Shown here: piece by piece, positions 28,540 to 37,555 of the stretch | Position numbering within the stretch: position 1 is the stretch's first letter | Layout of the letters: each line of letters begins with the position of its first letter | NCBI RefSeq assembly: GCF_028206795.1 | Contig: NZ_JAQLFJ010000004.1 | Span: 68,666-132,665, forward strand | Direction: 5' to 3' | Length of the DNA: 64,000 nucleotides | DNA from: Collinsella aerofaciens | GTDB taxonomy: Bacteria > Actinomycetota > Coriobacteriia > Coriobacteriales > Coriobacteriaceae | Made by a program: the position numbers and the translations under genes | The notes under the pieces: generated by a model | The model's database searches: none | What the model was told of the DNA's origin: nothing | The model's input: only the letters and a program-made list of their open reading frames with translations

Positions 28540-28557
28540 TTACGTTCCCTTTACGTT
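28540..28557 (+). promoter_or_regulatory. Candidate PHO box upstream of pgeF-pst
   Basis: Two identical TTACGTT heptamers (28540-28546 and 28551-28557) lie exactly 11 bases apart. This is the spacing of direct repeats bound by PhoB/PhoP response regulators. The site is about 105 bases upstream of pgeF, the first gene of a unit that runs into pstS. No third repeat is seen on either side. Confidence 0.5.
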
Positions 28558-28660
28558 TGGTCCCTACCGCTGCGGGTATCCTTTTAAGGAAGTATGACAG
28601 CCGTATAAACGCGGACTGCGCGGCGACGCCGCGGTACTTGTGTTATTAGGAGGCTTTAGT

Positions 28661-29461
28661 ATGGCAGCACGTGCGGACAACGTTTCGCGTGTCGACCATG
28701 ATGGAGTTACGTTGGTGGAGGGCGCGACATCCGATGTCCGCTTTGCCTTTACCGAGCGCACCGGTGGCGTTTCTGAAGATGCGTACTCCTCGCTCAACCT
28801 GGGCTCGCATGTAGGCGATGACCCCTTTGCTGTTCAAGAAAATCGTCGTCGAGCGCTCGAAGCTATGGGCGCCACTGAGTGCGAGCATAATCTGCTCGTG
28901 CCCAATCAGGTACATGGTGACCATATCGTTACGGTGACTTCGAACGGCGCCGACGATCTTGAGGCTGTTCGCGAGCAGATTGCCGAGGGCTGCGATGCCA
29001 TCGTCTGTACGGCCCATGACGTGCCCGTGCTGCTCTGCTTTGCCGACTGCGTTCCCGTGGTGCAGGTGGCCCCTGGCGGATTTGCCGTGGTGCACTCCGG
29101 TTGGAAGGGCACGATTGCACGTATTTCTGCCAAGGCGTGCCAGGCGCTTTGCGATGCTGCCGGCTGCGATGCGAGCGACGTTTCCGCCTATATCGGCCCC
29201 CATATCTTGGCTGACGAATATGAGGTATCCCAGGAACTCATGGATCGCTTTGCCGTCGAGTTCTCTTGTATCGATGCGAGTGCCTCTCGCATGCTCGATC
29301 TTTCCGCTGCCATTTGTGAGACGCTGGTAGATGCCGGTGTGGACGTGGATAATATCGTGGATACCCAGCTTTCGACTGTGCGTCAGAACGACCGCTTTTA
29401 TTCCTACCGTAACGAGGACGGCACCTGTGGGCGCCATGCTGCGATCGGCGTGATGCTATGA
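28661..29461 (+). CDS. pgeF: Laccase-domain protein (YfiH/PgeF family)
   Basis: 266-residue protein of the multicopper-like 'polyphenol oxidase' family. Members have purine nucleoside phosphorylase activity or remove L-Ser wrongly added in peptidoglycan precursors (PgeF). Metal/active-site motifs: VPNQVHGD, CFADCVPV and HSGWKGT. ATG 28661 follows TTAGGAGG. It normally sits between ftsZ and yggS. Here its stop overlaps the pstS start (ATGA), so it is translationally coupled to the phosphate operon. Confidence 0.92.
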   Translation: MAARADNVSRVDHDGVTLVEGATSDVRFAFTERTGGVSEDAYSSLNLGSHVGDDPFAVQENRRRALEAMGATECEHNLLVPNQVHGDHIVTVTSNGADDLEAVREQIAEGCDAIVCTAHDVPVLLCFADCVPVVQVAPGGFAVVHSGWKGTIARISAKACQALCDAAGCDASDVSAYIGPHILADEYEVSQELMDRFAVEFSCIDASASRMLDLSAAICETLVDAGVDVDNIVDTQLSTVRQNDRFYSYRNEDGTCGRHAAIGVML

Positions 29462-30294
29462 GAAAGATCGTATCGGTCCTGAGCGCCGCTGTGCTTACGC
29501 TTACGCTGTGCGCCTGTTCTTCGGGATCTTCTGCCTCTTCCATTACCGTGGCCGGCTCCACGACCTGCCTTCCTATCGCCGAGATTGCGGCAGAGGGCTT
29601 TAAGGAGGAGACCGGCATCGACGTGCTCGTTTCCGGTTTGGGCTCTTCCGCTGGCATCGAAGCCGTCAGCGCTGGCACGGCCGATATCGCCAGCTCCTCC
29701 CGTGGACTCAATGCCGACGAACAGGATCTGGGCCTGACTCCCATCGTCATTGCCCACGACGGTATCGCGGTCATCGTGAACGAAGACAACCCCGTCGATA
29801 ACCTCTCGACCGAGCAGCTCCGCGATATCTATGCCGGCAAGATCACCAACTGGAAAGAAGTCGGTGGCGAGGACCTGAGGATTCAGGTTATCAACCGAGA
29901 TGAGGCGTCTGGCACGCGTGAAGCCTTCCGCACCATCGTGATGGACGGCACCCCGTTCGATCGCCGCTCCGCCGTTCTTTCGGGCACGGGCCAGGTGCGC
30001 GACGTGGTATCTCGTTCGCGCGGGGCTATCGGCTACATTTCGCTGGGCTTCGTCGATAGCCTCAACGCCAAGACCTCGGTCAAGGCCGTCTCGGTCAATC
30101 ATGTTGAGGCGTCCGAGAAGACGGTCGCGAGCGGCGGCTATCCCATCTCACGCGACCTTTACTTCTTTGTGAAGGGTGCGCCTTCGCAGCAGGCGCAGGA
30201 TTACATCGACTATGTGACGTCCGAAAAGATGGACAAGCAGATTCGCGAGGCGGGCTTTATCCCCGTCACCAACGACGAGAAGGGGAGTGAGTAG
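29458..30294 (+). CDS. pstS: Phosphate ABC transporter, substrate-binding lipoprotein
   Basis: Extracellular phosphate-binding protein. 278 residues with a lipoprotein signal peptide (lipobox LCAC, acylated Cys19 or so), then the PBP fold with VAGSTTCLPIAE and RDEASGTREAF, the latter binding phosphate. It starts within the pgeF stop codon and ends one base before pstC. First of pstSCAB-phoU. Confidence 0.95.
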   Translation: MRKIVSVLSAAVLTLTLCACSSGSSASSITVAGSTTCLPIAEIAAEGFKEETGIDVLVSGLGSSAGIEAVSAGTADIASSSRGLNADEQDLGLTPIVIAHDGIAVIVNEDNPVDNLSTEQLRDIYAGKITNWKEVGGEDLRIQVINRDEASGTREAFRTIVMDGTPFDRRSAVLSGTGQVRDVVSRSRGAIGYISLGFVDSLNAKTSVKAVSVNHVEASEKTVASGGYPISRDLYFFVKGAPSQQAQDYIDYVTSEKMDKQIREAGFIPVTNDEKGSE

Positions 30295-30295
30295 C

Positions 30296-31222
30296 ATGGA
30301 AGCACAGGAAAACTCCCAGACTGAGCAGAATGGTCAGGCGCCCAAGAAGCGCGAGCTGGCGCTCGTATCGCGCAGCACCTATATCAAGGAGAAGGCGCTG
30401 CAGTGGATCTTCTTTGCCTGCGCGTTCTTGGCGGTTGTTACCGTCATCCTGATTTTTGTCTTTACCACGTACTCGGCGCTGCCCGTCTTTACCGACATCG
30501 GTCTGGCGGACTTCTTTAGCTTTACGTGGGCGCCCTCTGAGGGTCACTACGGCATCGTGTCGCTGCTTGCCGGCTCGGGTCTGGTGACCGTCGGTGCACT
30601 CGCCATGGGTGTGCCCCTAGGCGTGGGCACGGCCGTGTATCTGGTCGAGATCGCCAGCAAGCGCGTGCGCAAGCTCATCAGCCCTGCCGTTGACCTGTTG
30701 GCCGGCATCCCTTCTATCATCTATGGCTTCTTTGGCATGATCATCATCCGCCCGTTTATCGCACAACTGACCGGCGGTCTTGGTTTTGGCGCGCTGACGG
30801 CGTGGTTCGTGCTCGCCATTATGATCGTGCCCACCATCACGACGCTTACCATCGATGCTCTCAATTCCATTCCCATGGGCATTCGCGAGGCATCGTATGC
30901 CATGGGCGCCACCAAGTGGCAGACTATCTATAAGGTCGTGTTACCTGCCGCCAAGCTGGGTATCGTGGATGCCATCGTGCTGGGTATGGGCCGTGCCATC
31001 GGCGAGACCATGGCCGTGCTCATGGTCGTGGGTAACGCCCCGGTTATTCCCGACAGCATTGCGAGCCCCATCTCGACGCTCACGAGCCAGATTGCGCTCG
31101 ACATGAGCTATTCCTCGGGTCTGCACCGCTCGGCGCTGTTCGGCATGGGCGTGGTCCTGTTTATCATCTCCGCCACGCTGGTGGGCATCGTCCGTCTGAT
31201 TTCCAAGAAGAAGAGGGGGTAG
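30296..31222 (+). CDS. pstC: Phosphate ABC transporter permease PstC
   Basis: Inner-membrane permease half, 308 residues with about six membrane segments. The cytoplasmic coupling loop EASYAMGATKWQTIYKVVLP contacts PstB. AGGGGAGTGAG at the end of pstS serves as ribosome-binding site for ATG 30296. The N-terminal 25 residues are hydrophilic. Confidence 0.95.
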   Translation: MEAQENSQTEQNGQAPKKRELALVSRSTYIKEKALQWIFFACAFLAVVTVILIFVFTTYSALPVFTDIGLADFFSFTWAPSEGHYGIVSLLAGSGLVTVGALAMGVPLGVGTAVYLVEIASKRVRKLISPAVDLLAGIPSIIYGFFGMIIIRPFIAQLTGGLGFGALTAWFVLAIMIVPTITTLTIDALNSIPMGIREASYAMGATKWQTIYKVVLPAAKLGIVDAIVLGMGRAIGETMAVLMVVGNAPVIPDSIASPISTLTSQIALDMSYSSGLHRSALFGMGVVLFIISATLVGIVRLISKKKRG

Positions 31223-31225
31223 GCT

Positions 31226-32131
31226 ATGTCCGATTCCGTTGACACGACGGTCGATACGACCTCGTCGCGCGAGCGCATCAAGCGTGCCCTTTCCCATGGC
31301 AAGAAGGGCCGCATCAACAAGGACCTGTCCAACAAGATCATGCTTGGCGTGTTCCGTGCCGCGGCATACATCACCACGCTGGTGCTTGTCGCTATCATTG
31401 CCTATGTGGTCATTAACGGCCTGCCGCATATCTCGCTCGACTTTATCTTCGGTTGGCCCCAGGGCGTCAACGCCGAGGGCGGAATTTGGCCCACGATCGT
31501 CTCGACCGTCTATGTGACGGCGCTCGCCATGCTTATCTGCACGCCGATCGCTGTGCTGGCAGCCGTCTATCTGGCCGAGTACGCCAAGCAGGGCAAGGTC
31601 GTCGAGCTCATTCGCTACGCTGCTGACGCTTTGGCCTCGGTGCCCTCCATCGTTATGGGCCTGTTTGGCTACGCCTTGTTTGTCGAGGCCATGGGCCTGG
31701 GCCTTTCGATGGTCTCGGCCGCTCTGGCGCTCGCGCTCTTGATGCTTCCCATCGTCATGCGCACCACCGAAGAGGCCATTCGCGCCGTCCCGCGCTATAT
31801 CCGTTGGGGCGCGTACGGCCTGGGCGCCACCAAGTGGCAGGTTGTCTCCAAGATTGTGCTTCCTTCTGCCTTTGGCCGTGTTGCCACGGGCATCGTCCTC
31901 GCCATCGGCCGCGCCATTGGCGAGACCGCGGTGGTGCTCTACACCATGGGCCAAGCCATCAATCTACCTATTTCGCCGCTCGATTCCGGCCGCCCCATGA
32001 CGGTTCACCTGTACCTGCTTGCCAACGACGGCATCAACATGAACGCAGCCTACGGCACCGCGCTCTTGCTGATGGTGATCATTCTGGCCTTCAACCTGTT
32101 TGCGCGCTTCCTGTCGCGCAAGCGTCGCTAG
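31226..32131 (+). CDS. pstA: Phosphate ABC transporter permease PstA
   Basis: Second permease half, 301 residues. Its coupling loop GAYGLGATKWQVVSKIVLP mirrors that of PstC. Starts three bases after pstC. An N-terminal hydrophilic stretch of about 45 residues precedes the first membrane helix. Confidence 0.95.
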   Translation: MSDSVDTTVDTTSSRERIKRALSHGKKGRINKDLSNKIMLGVFRAAAYITTLVLVAIIAYVVINGLPHISLDFIFGWPQGVNAEGGIWPTIVSTVYVTALAMLICTPIAVLAAVYLAEYAKQGKVVELIRYAADALASVPSIVMGLFGYALFVEAMGLGLSMVSAALALALLMLPIVMRTTEEAIRAVPRYIRWGAYGLGATKWQVVSKIVLPSAFGRVATGIVLAIGRAIGETAVVLYTMGQAINLPISPLDSGRPMTVHLYLLANDGINMNAAYGTALLLMVIILAFNLFARFLSRKRR

Positions 32132-32143
32132 TTAAGGAGTCCC

Positions 32144-32947
<804 letters not shown>

Positions 32948-33039
32948 TCGGTGCGACTAGTCCCAAGCCGATCGGACCTAGTCCGGTGCGTATTCACTGT
33001 GCGGGCGGCATGACCGCACCCAACTGATTGGAGTGAACC

Positions 33040-33897
33040 ATGCGCAAACTGTTTTCCCGTCAGCTCGTCGAGGCCCGTCACGAGATGCTGAGCATCTATG
33101 AGGCCGTCGATCTGGCCCTCCACGATGCCGTGAAGGCCTATGTGACCGACGACCGCAAGCTCGCCACCAAGACCAAGAAGCGCACGCTTTCGATTGACGC
33201 GCGCTGCGCCAACCTGGAGGCCGTCTGCTACAACCTGATCGCCACGCAGTCACCGGTCGCCTCCGACTTCCGCCTGCTTCAGACGATCATCTACGTCGAC
33301 TTTAACCTGCAGCGCATGACCGATAAGGTCCGTCAGATCTGCCGTGCCACGCGTCATATGATCAAGGCCGACATCTCGCTGCCCAAGGAGCTTGTCGGCA
33401 CGGTTGAGGCCGAGGCTGAGGCCGTCTACCAGGTGCTGGGCTCTTCGCTTTCTGCGCTCGTCACCAATGATATGTCTATCATCTGCAACCTGGCCGTCGA
33501 GGACGAGCCAGTGCACGCTGCCTACGAGAAGTTCTTCCGCACCTTTAACCGTATGGATACGGGCGACTTTATGGACGACGACAGCAACTATGACGACCTA
33601 CGCCGCGCCATCATGGTTTCGCGCTACCTCGATCGTATCGCTTCCATTTCTATCGATGCCGCTTGCCGTCTGACCTTCCTGTTGACTGGTCAGCGTATGA
33701 ACGCCGGCGATATCGCCCGTGTGGACGAGGATGAGCTCGAGAGCATGCGCGTGCCTTCGGGCGAGGGTGTTATCATGAGGCCTGCCGTCGACGCGCGTTA
33801 CGTTGCCAAGGTGCCCGCCAACGAGGTCAGCGAGGGTCTTCGCTACCTGCTCGATCATCTTGAGGACGAGGACGATGGCGAGGACGACGAGGAGTAA
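33040..33897 (+). CDS. phoU: Phosphate signalling protein PhoU
   Basis: Two three-helix PhoU repeats. It regulates the Pst transporter and the phosphate two-component system. 285 residues, longer than the usual 220-240 because of an acidic C-terminal extension after residue about 220 ending in an Asp/Glu run. A 92-base gap after pstB holds a small GTGCGG/CCGCAC hairpin (32999-33019). Confidence 0.93.
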   Translation: MRKLFSRQLVEARHEMLSIYEAVDLALHDAVKAYVTDDRKLATKTKKRTLSIDARCANLEAVCYNLIATQSPVASDFRLLQTIIYVDFNLQRMTDKVRQICRATRHMIKADISLPKELVGTVEAEAEAVYQVLGSSLSALVTNDMSIICNLAVEDEPVHAAYEKFFRTFNRMDTGDFMDDDSNYDDLRRAIMVSRYLDRIASISIDAACRLTFLLTGQRMNAGDIARVDEDELESMRVPSGEGVIMRPAVDARYVAKVPANEVSEGLRYLLDHLEDEDDGEDDEE

Positions 33898-33934
33898 GTG
33901 ACCCCGTTCGTCGAAAGATTGTAAATACCTAAGT

Positions 33935-33975
33935 GAGCGCGGCCTTGCACATGCGGGACCGCGCTCTTGCGTTAG
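33935..33975 (+). terminator. Probable terminator after phoU
   Basis: GAGCGCGG (33935-33942) pairs with CCGCGCTC (33959-33966). The following T-content is weak, so efficiency is uncertain. Confidence 0.55.
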
Positions 33976-34016
33976 CATGGGACTACTTGTTTGGCTGTCA
34001 GCGGAGGCGATTAGCA

Positions 34017-34754
34017 ATGGATAACTATTTGGACTTGATGCGCGCTCGCCGCGAGCAGATTCTGGAACGTTTTTATGCGGCGCTCGATCGCGCGGGCCGC
34101 CCCCACGACGCCGCACGCCTCATTGCCGTGTCCAAGACCGTTGGTGTCGATGAGACCGTTGCCGCCATCCAGGCGGGGTATCGCCATTTTGCCGAGAACC
34201 GCCCGCAGGAGCTGGTTCGCAAGCTCACGGGTCTGGCGGAGCATCCGGAGCTGCCCGAGGTGCGCTTCGATATGATCGGCAACCTGCAGACCAATAAGAT
34301 CAATGCGGTGCTGGGCTCAGCCGAGCTGATTCACTCGGTGGGTTCGCTGCATCTGGCACAGGCGATCTCGAGCCGTGCTGTCCGCAAGATCGAGGCAGGC
34401 GAGCTCGCCGGCCCCCAGCGTGTGCTCATCGAGGTCAATGTGAGTGGTGAGGAGTCGAAGGGAGGCTTTTCGCCCGATGAGATTCGCGCCGCCGCGGGTG
34501 AGCTTGCGGAACTTGAGGGAATTTGCGTACAGGGGCTTATGACTATGGCGCCCCGGGGGAATAAGGATGTGGCACGCCGCACCTTTGCGGGGCTTCGTGA
34601 GCTGAGGGATGAGCTGGAGGCGGCGCATCCCGATTTGAACCTGCCTGAGCTTTCCTGCGGCATGAGCGAGGACTTTGAGCCTGCCCTTGAGGAGGGCTCT
34701 ACGCTCGTTCGCCTGGGCAGGGTAGTATTTAGCCCGGAGTTTGCAGTAAAATAA
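34017..34754 (+). CDS. Pyridoxal phosphate homeostasis protein (YggS/PLPBP)
   Basis: PLP-binding protein with an alanine-racemase-like barrel but no known enzyme activity; it buffers cellular PLP. 245 residues. The PLP lysine lies in LIAVSKTVG (about residue 41), with HFAENRPQE, HSVGSLH and SCGMSEDFE. GGAGG is upstream of ATG 34017. In most Gram-positive bacteria it lies between pgeF and sepF; here the pst operon separates them. Confidence 0.93.
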   Translation: MDNYLDLMRARREQILERFYAALDRAGRPHDAARLIAVSKTVGVDETVAAIQAGYRHFAENRPQELVRKLTGLAEHPELPEVRFDMIGNLQTNKINAVLGSAELIHSVGSLHLAQAISSRAVRKIEAGELAGPQRVLIEVNVSGEESKGGFSPDEIRAAAGELAELEGICVQGLMTMAPRGNKDVARRTFAGLRELRDELEAAHPDLNLPELSCGMSEDFEPALEEGSTLVRLGRVVFSPEFAVK

Positions 34755-34814
34755 GGCTCTGAAGTGCGCACTGATTATCGGGGCGCCTGCACTAAACCGC
34801 GAGAGGACACAACC

Positions 34815-35537
34815 ATGGGCTTCCTTGACGAGATTAAAAATAAGATGCACCTGGGCGGCCAGCAGGGTTACGACCAGGGTTATGGCCAGGACGACGACTG
34901 CGGCTACGATGACGGCTATGACGATAGTTATCAGGGCAACGGCTACAGCGGTGCTTCGGGCGAGGGCTTCTACACCCAAGACGAGCCGAGCAACGGCCTG
35001 CTTGGTCAGACGCGCCGCGGTGAAGCTGAGTCGGTTGCCGTGTATACGCGCTCCGGTCAGCTGGTCGGCGATGACTCCCGCCATGCCACGACGTATAACC
35101 CGCCTTCGCGCTCGCAGGACAGCGTTGCGAGCGGTTATCGTCCTGGTGCCTATGACACGCCGTCGAGCTACGCCGAGAACACCCGCGCCCGTGCCGCCGC
35201 TGCACCCGCGCCTGCACCGAGCGATGCCTCGGCCTATGCGAGCAATATCATCAACGCCACGCCGCAGCTGCCGGCCTATGTCCTGCGCCCCGAGAGCTAT
35301 GACGACGTGGAGACCGTGGTACGCCGCGTTCGCACCAAGCAGCCTGTCGCACTGATTTTTGTGGGCGTACGCACCGAAGTTGCCAAGCGCGTCTTGGACT
35401 TCTCTTACGGCTTTGCCTGCGGTCTGGGCGCCACGGTCAAGGAGGTAGGCGACCGCGTGTTCATGGTGCTGCCCGCCGGTTGCGAGGTCAAAGATTCCGA
35501 TCTCAAGAAGCTTCGTGCCGACGGCTACCTTAAGTAA
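34815..35537 (+). CDS. sepF: Cell division protein SepF
   Basis: Membrane anchor for FtsZ in Gram-positive bacteria. 240 residues: an N-terminal amphipathic segment (MGFLDEIKNKM), a long disordered Asp/Tyr/Gly/Gln-rich linker (about 20-150), and the C-terminal SepF domain (about 155-238) with the conserved RPESYDDVE and GFACGLGATVKEVGDRVFMVLP. With no ftsA in the window, SepF is the obvious FtsZ tether. ATG 34815 is chosen because it starts the amphipathic helix. Confidence 0.93.
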   Translation: MGFLDEIKNKMHLGGQQGYDQGYGQDDDCGYDDGYDDSYQGNGYSGASGEGFYTQDEPSNGLLGQTRRGEAESVAVYTRSGQLVGDDSRHATTYNPPSRSQDSVASGYRPGAYDTPSSYAENTRARAAAAPAPAPSDASAYASNIINATPQLPAYVLRPESYDDVETVVRRVRTKQPVALIFVGVRTEVAKRVLDFSYGFACGLGATVKEVGDRVFMVLPAGCEVKDSDLKKLRADGYLK

Positions 35538-35558
35538 AGACAAGACGAGGAGATTCCC

Positions 35559-35840
35559 ATCAACATCTACACTATCGTCCAGCTGGTCAACACGCTGTTC
35601 AACTTCTATTCCACGCTCATTGTCGTCTACTGCTTTATGACGTGGATTCCCATGAAGCAGGGTGGTTTGCTTCAGGATATTGCCGCGGTGCTTGATAGCG
35701 TGTGCGGTCCGTGGCTCAACCTGTTCCGTCGTTTCATCCCGCCGATGGGCGGTATCGATTTTTCGCCGGTCGTTGCGATTATTGCGTTACAGTTGGTGCA
35801 GAGGCTGGTTCTGCAGCTTCTTATAGGTATACTCGTGTAG
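35559..35840 (+). CDS. YggT family membrane protein, apparent ATC start
   Basis: Small protein with two membrane helices of the YggT family, found beside sepF and divIVA. Only a truncated 67-residue version is read from ATG 35637. That version would lack the first membrane helix (NIYTIVQLVNTLFNFYS and on), which is open in frame back to the sepF stop. GAGGAG (35547-35552) lies six bases before ATC 35559, and no ATG, GTG or TTG exists in frame upstream of 35637. Using ATC gives 93 residues, the usual family length. The family call is firm; the unusual start is inferred. Confidence 0.78.
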   Translation: MNIYTIVQLVNTLFNFYSTLIVVYCFMTWIPMKQGGLLQDIAAVLDSVCGPWLNLFRRFIPPMGGIDFSPVVAIIALQLVQRLVLQLLIGILV

Positions 35841-35901
35841 AACTGACTTAGTAACTTACGTCGGGCGTGTAGCGCCGAGGCGATGAAAAAGGAGACTTGT
35901 T

Positions 35902-36576
35902 ATGGCTATTACCCCTGCAGACATCCAGGCTCAGACTTTCTCTGAGGCCAAGCGTGGCTACGATCCTGCCGAGGTCGACGTCTTCTTGGAGACACTGTCC
36001 TCCGAGGTTGACGCTATGCTCGCTAAGATCGTCGACCTTAAGGGTCGTCTGACTGCTACCGAGCAGCAGCTTGCCGATGCGCAGGCTCAGCTTGCCCAGG
36101 CTCAGGATGCCACCGCCCAAGCCGTTCCTGCCGCCCCCGTGGCTGCTCCCGCCCCTGACTTCTCCGCTCAGGAGCGCCAGATTTCCGCTGCCCTGATCGC
36201 TGCCCAGCAGACCGCTGAGACCATCGTCAACGATGCCAACGAGAACGCTGAGCGTATCCGCAACGAGGCTGACGCTAAGGCCCGCGAGGTTATCCGCCAG
36301 GCTCTGACCGAGAAGCAGGCCGAGCTCGAGGAAATCGATCGTCTCAAGGCTTCCCGTGAGGAGTTCAAGGCCGAGTATCTCAAGCTCATCCAGCACTTCA
36401 TGGACGATGCCCAGAACTCCTTCCCGGGCGACCTCATGGCCTCCACGCCGGTCGGTTCTGCCGCTTCTCCTGCGGTGACTGTTCCCGCCGAGCCGCTGCC
36501 CGTCGCTGACCCGGTTGTCCCCGTGGCCGATCCCTTTGCCCCGATCGACAACTTTGCTGCCGACGACCTGGACTAG
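35902..36576 (+). CDS. divIVA: DivIVA-domain protein
   Basis: Coiled-coil protein that binds curved membrane and organises poles or septum. 224 residues: the N-terminal DivIVA domain (PADIQAQTFSEAKRGYDPAEVDVFLE), two heptad-rich coiled coils (about 35-65 and 85-160), an Ala/Pro/Gln linker between them, and a Pro/Val/Ala-rich tail. Strong ribosome-binding site AAGGAG. Last gene of the sepF-yggT-divIVA group. Confidence 0.92.
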   Translation: MAITPADIQAQTFSEAKRGYDPAEVDVFLETLSSEVDAMLAKIVDLKGRLTATEQQLADAQAQLAQAQDATAQAVPAAPVAAPAPDFSAQERQISAALIAAQQTAETIVNDANENAERIRNEADAKAREVIRQALTEKQAELEEIDRLKASREEFKAEYLKLIQHFMDDAQNSFPGDLMASTPVGSAASPAVTVPAEPLPVADPVVPVADPFAPIDNFAADDLD

Positions 36577-36605
36577 CATCAGAGCTACAATCTAGTGTCC
36601 TTAAG

Positions 36606-36635
36606 AGGAGCTCGCACCTGCGGGCTCCTTTTTTG
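36606..36635 (+). terminator. Terminator after divIVA
   Basis: AGGAGCTCGC / GCGGGCTCCT stem (one mismatch) with a four-base loop, followed by TTTTTT. Confidence 0.9.
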
Positions 36636-36651
36636 TGGCTGTATACGGGTT

Positions 36652-36698
36652 GGGAAACAAAACGCCGAGCTCTGCATGCGATAGGACAGAACTCGGCG
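36652..36698 (-). terminator. Terminator for the nitroreductase gene
   Basis: On the minus strand, CGCCGAGTTCT and AGAGCTCGGCG form an 11-base stem (one mismatch), followed by TTTTGTTT. It lies 44 bases past the nitroreductase stop. Confidence 0.85.
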
Positions 36699-36741
36699 AA
36701 GGGCGCGTGGTAAAAGGTAGATTTTAAGGTATGTCTAAAAA

Positions 36742-37272
36742 CTACTTGAGGAGGAAGTTGGAGAGGGGAATAGTGCGGGCCTCGCGATGCTCGGGGTCTG
36801 CGATGTGGTCGGCAGGATAGCCACAGACGAGCATGTGATAGGGATAGACGCCCTTGGGCAGATTGAACTGCTCCTGTGCCACCTCAGGCTTAAAATGGCA
36901 TACCCAGCACGTTCCCAGGCCCTGCTCGGTGGCCTCCATCATCATCTGATCACACACGATGGACGTATCGATTTCACTGGAATTCATCTGGTCATACGGG
37001 CGCACCCAAGCATCATCGGTAACGCTGCAAATAAGGAAGACAAGCGGAGCCCCAAAGATGGACCCATCACGAGCAAACCGAGGCTGACAAGCAGCAGCCT
37101 TCTCCAACAGCTCAGGCGTATCCAGCACCATCACACGGGCTGGATGATTATTACAAGCAGAAGGAGCAATACGCCCAGCCTCAACAATGGCATCCACCAC
37201 AGCCTGCTCAACAGAACGGTCCTCAAAAGAACGACAAGAATACCGACCACGAGCCAGATCCAAATAAGACAT
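36742..37272 (-). CDS. Nitroreductase family protein
   Basis: FMN-dependent oxidoreductase of 176 residues. Start SYLDLARGRYSCRSFEDR is the family's FMN-phosphate region, IAPSACNNHPARVMVL continues it, and EQGLGTCWVCHF is the later flavin/substrate segment. ATG 37272 has AGGAGGG seven bases upstream on the minus strand. A longer frame to 37338 would add a hydrophobic stretch with no ribosome-binding site and is rejected. Substrate unknown. The upstream DNA carries repeated TTTGGCTGA/CTTTGG motifs. Confidence 0.88.
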   Translation of the reverse strand: MSYLDLARGRYSCRSFEDRSVEQAVVDAIVEAGRIAPSACNNHPARVMVLDTPELLEKAAACQPRFARDGSIFGAPLVFLICSVTDDAWVRPYDQMNSSEIDTSIVCDQMMMEATEQGLGTCWVCHFKPEVAQEQFNLPKGVYPYHMLVCGYPADHIADPEHREARTIPLSNFLLK

Positions 37273-37338
37273 ACAAGCCCTCCTAAAATTAAAAATCAAA
37301 TAAACCAAAAGTAACCCAAAGAGTACCCAAAGCAGCAA

Positions 37339-37430
37339 TCAGCCAAACGCTCATCAAGGGCCAAAGTGTCCGAACGGATACCAAAGGTCCCTTCAGCCAA
37401 ACCCCCATCGCGCTAAATCTATCAGCCAAA
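37339..37430 (-). promoter_or_regulatory. Repeated TTTGGCTGA motifs upstream of the nitroreductase
   Basis: On the minus strand TTTGGCTGA occurs three times (37422-37430, 37393-37401, 37339-37347). Further CTTTGG copies lie between and after them, to about 37310. They occupy the promoter side of the nitroreductase gene, so they may be operators. The same 9-mer also occurs near other gene ends (for example 51882-51890 and about 56645). Confidence 0.4.
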
Positions 37431-37443
37431 GTTCCCAATGGTG

Positions 37444-37549
37444 GTACGTAAGGCGAAGGGCCGGCCACGGTTTACTTTCGAACGACTCTGCAAAGCAGCC
37501 GGAGTGAGAAAGCAAACCGTGGCCGGCCCTTCGCCGCCGGGACACGTAC
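37444..37549. repeat. Long inverted repeat, 28-bp arms
   Basis: Arms 37452-37479 and 37508-37535 are complementary over 28 bases with one mismatch. They are rich in GGCCGGCC and enclose a loop with its own CTGCAAAGCAG hairpin. Outer GGTACGT (37443-37449) and ACGTACC extend the symmetry. It lies just past the DUF47 stop (minus strand) and upstream of the nitroreductase gene. It could end the pit-DUF47 message; no long U-run follows. Confidence 0.75.
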
Positions 37550-37555
37550 CCCCAA

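Noticed and set aside
37273..37555. CRISPR-like appearance of repeated CTTTGG / TTTGGCTGA words and the long inverted repeat
   Set aside because: Repeats are 6-9 bases with irregular spacing, and there are no cas genes anywhere in the window.
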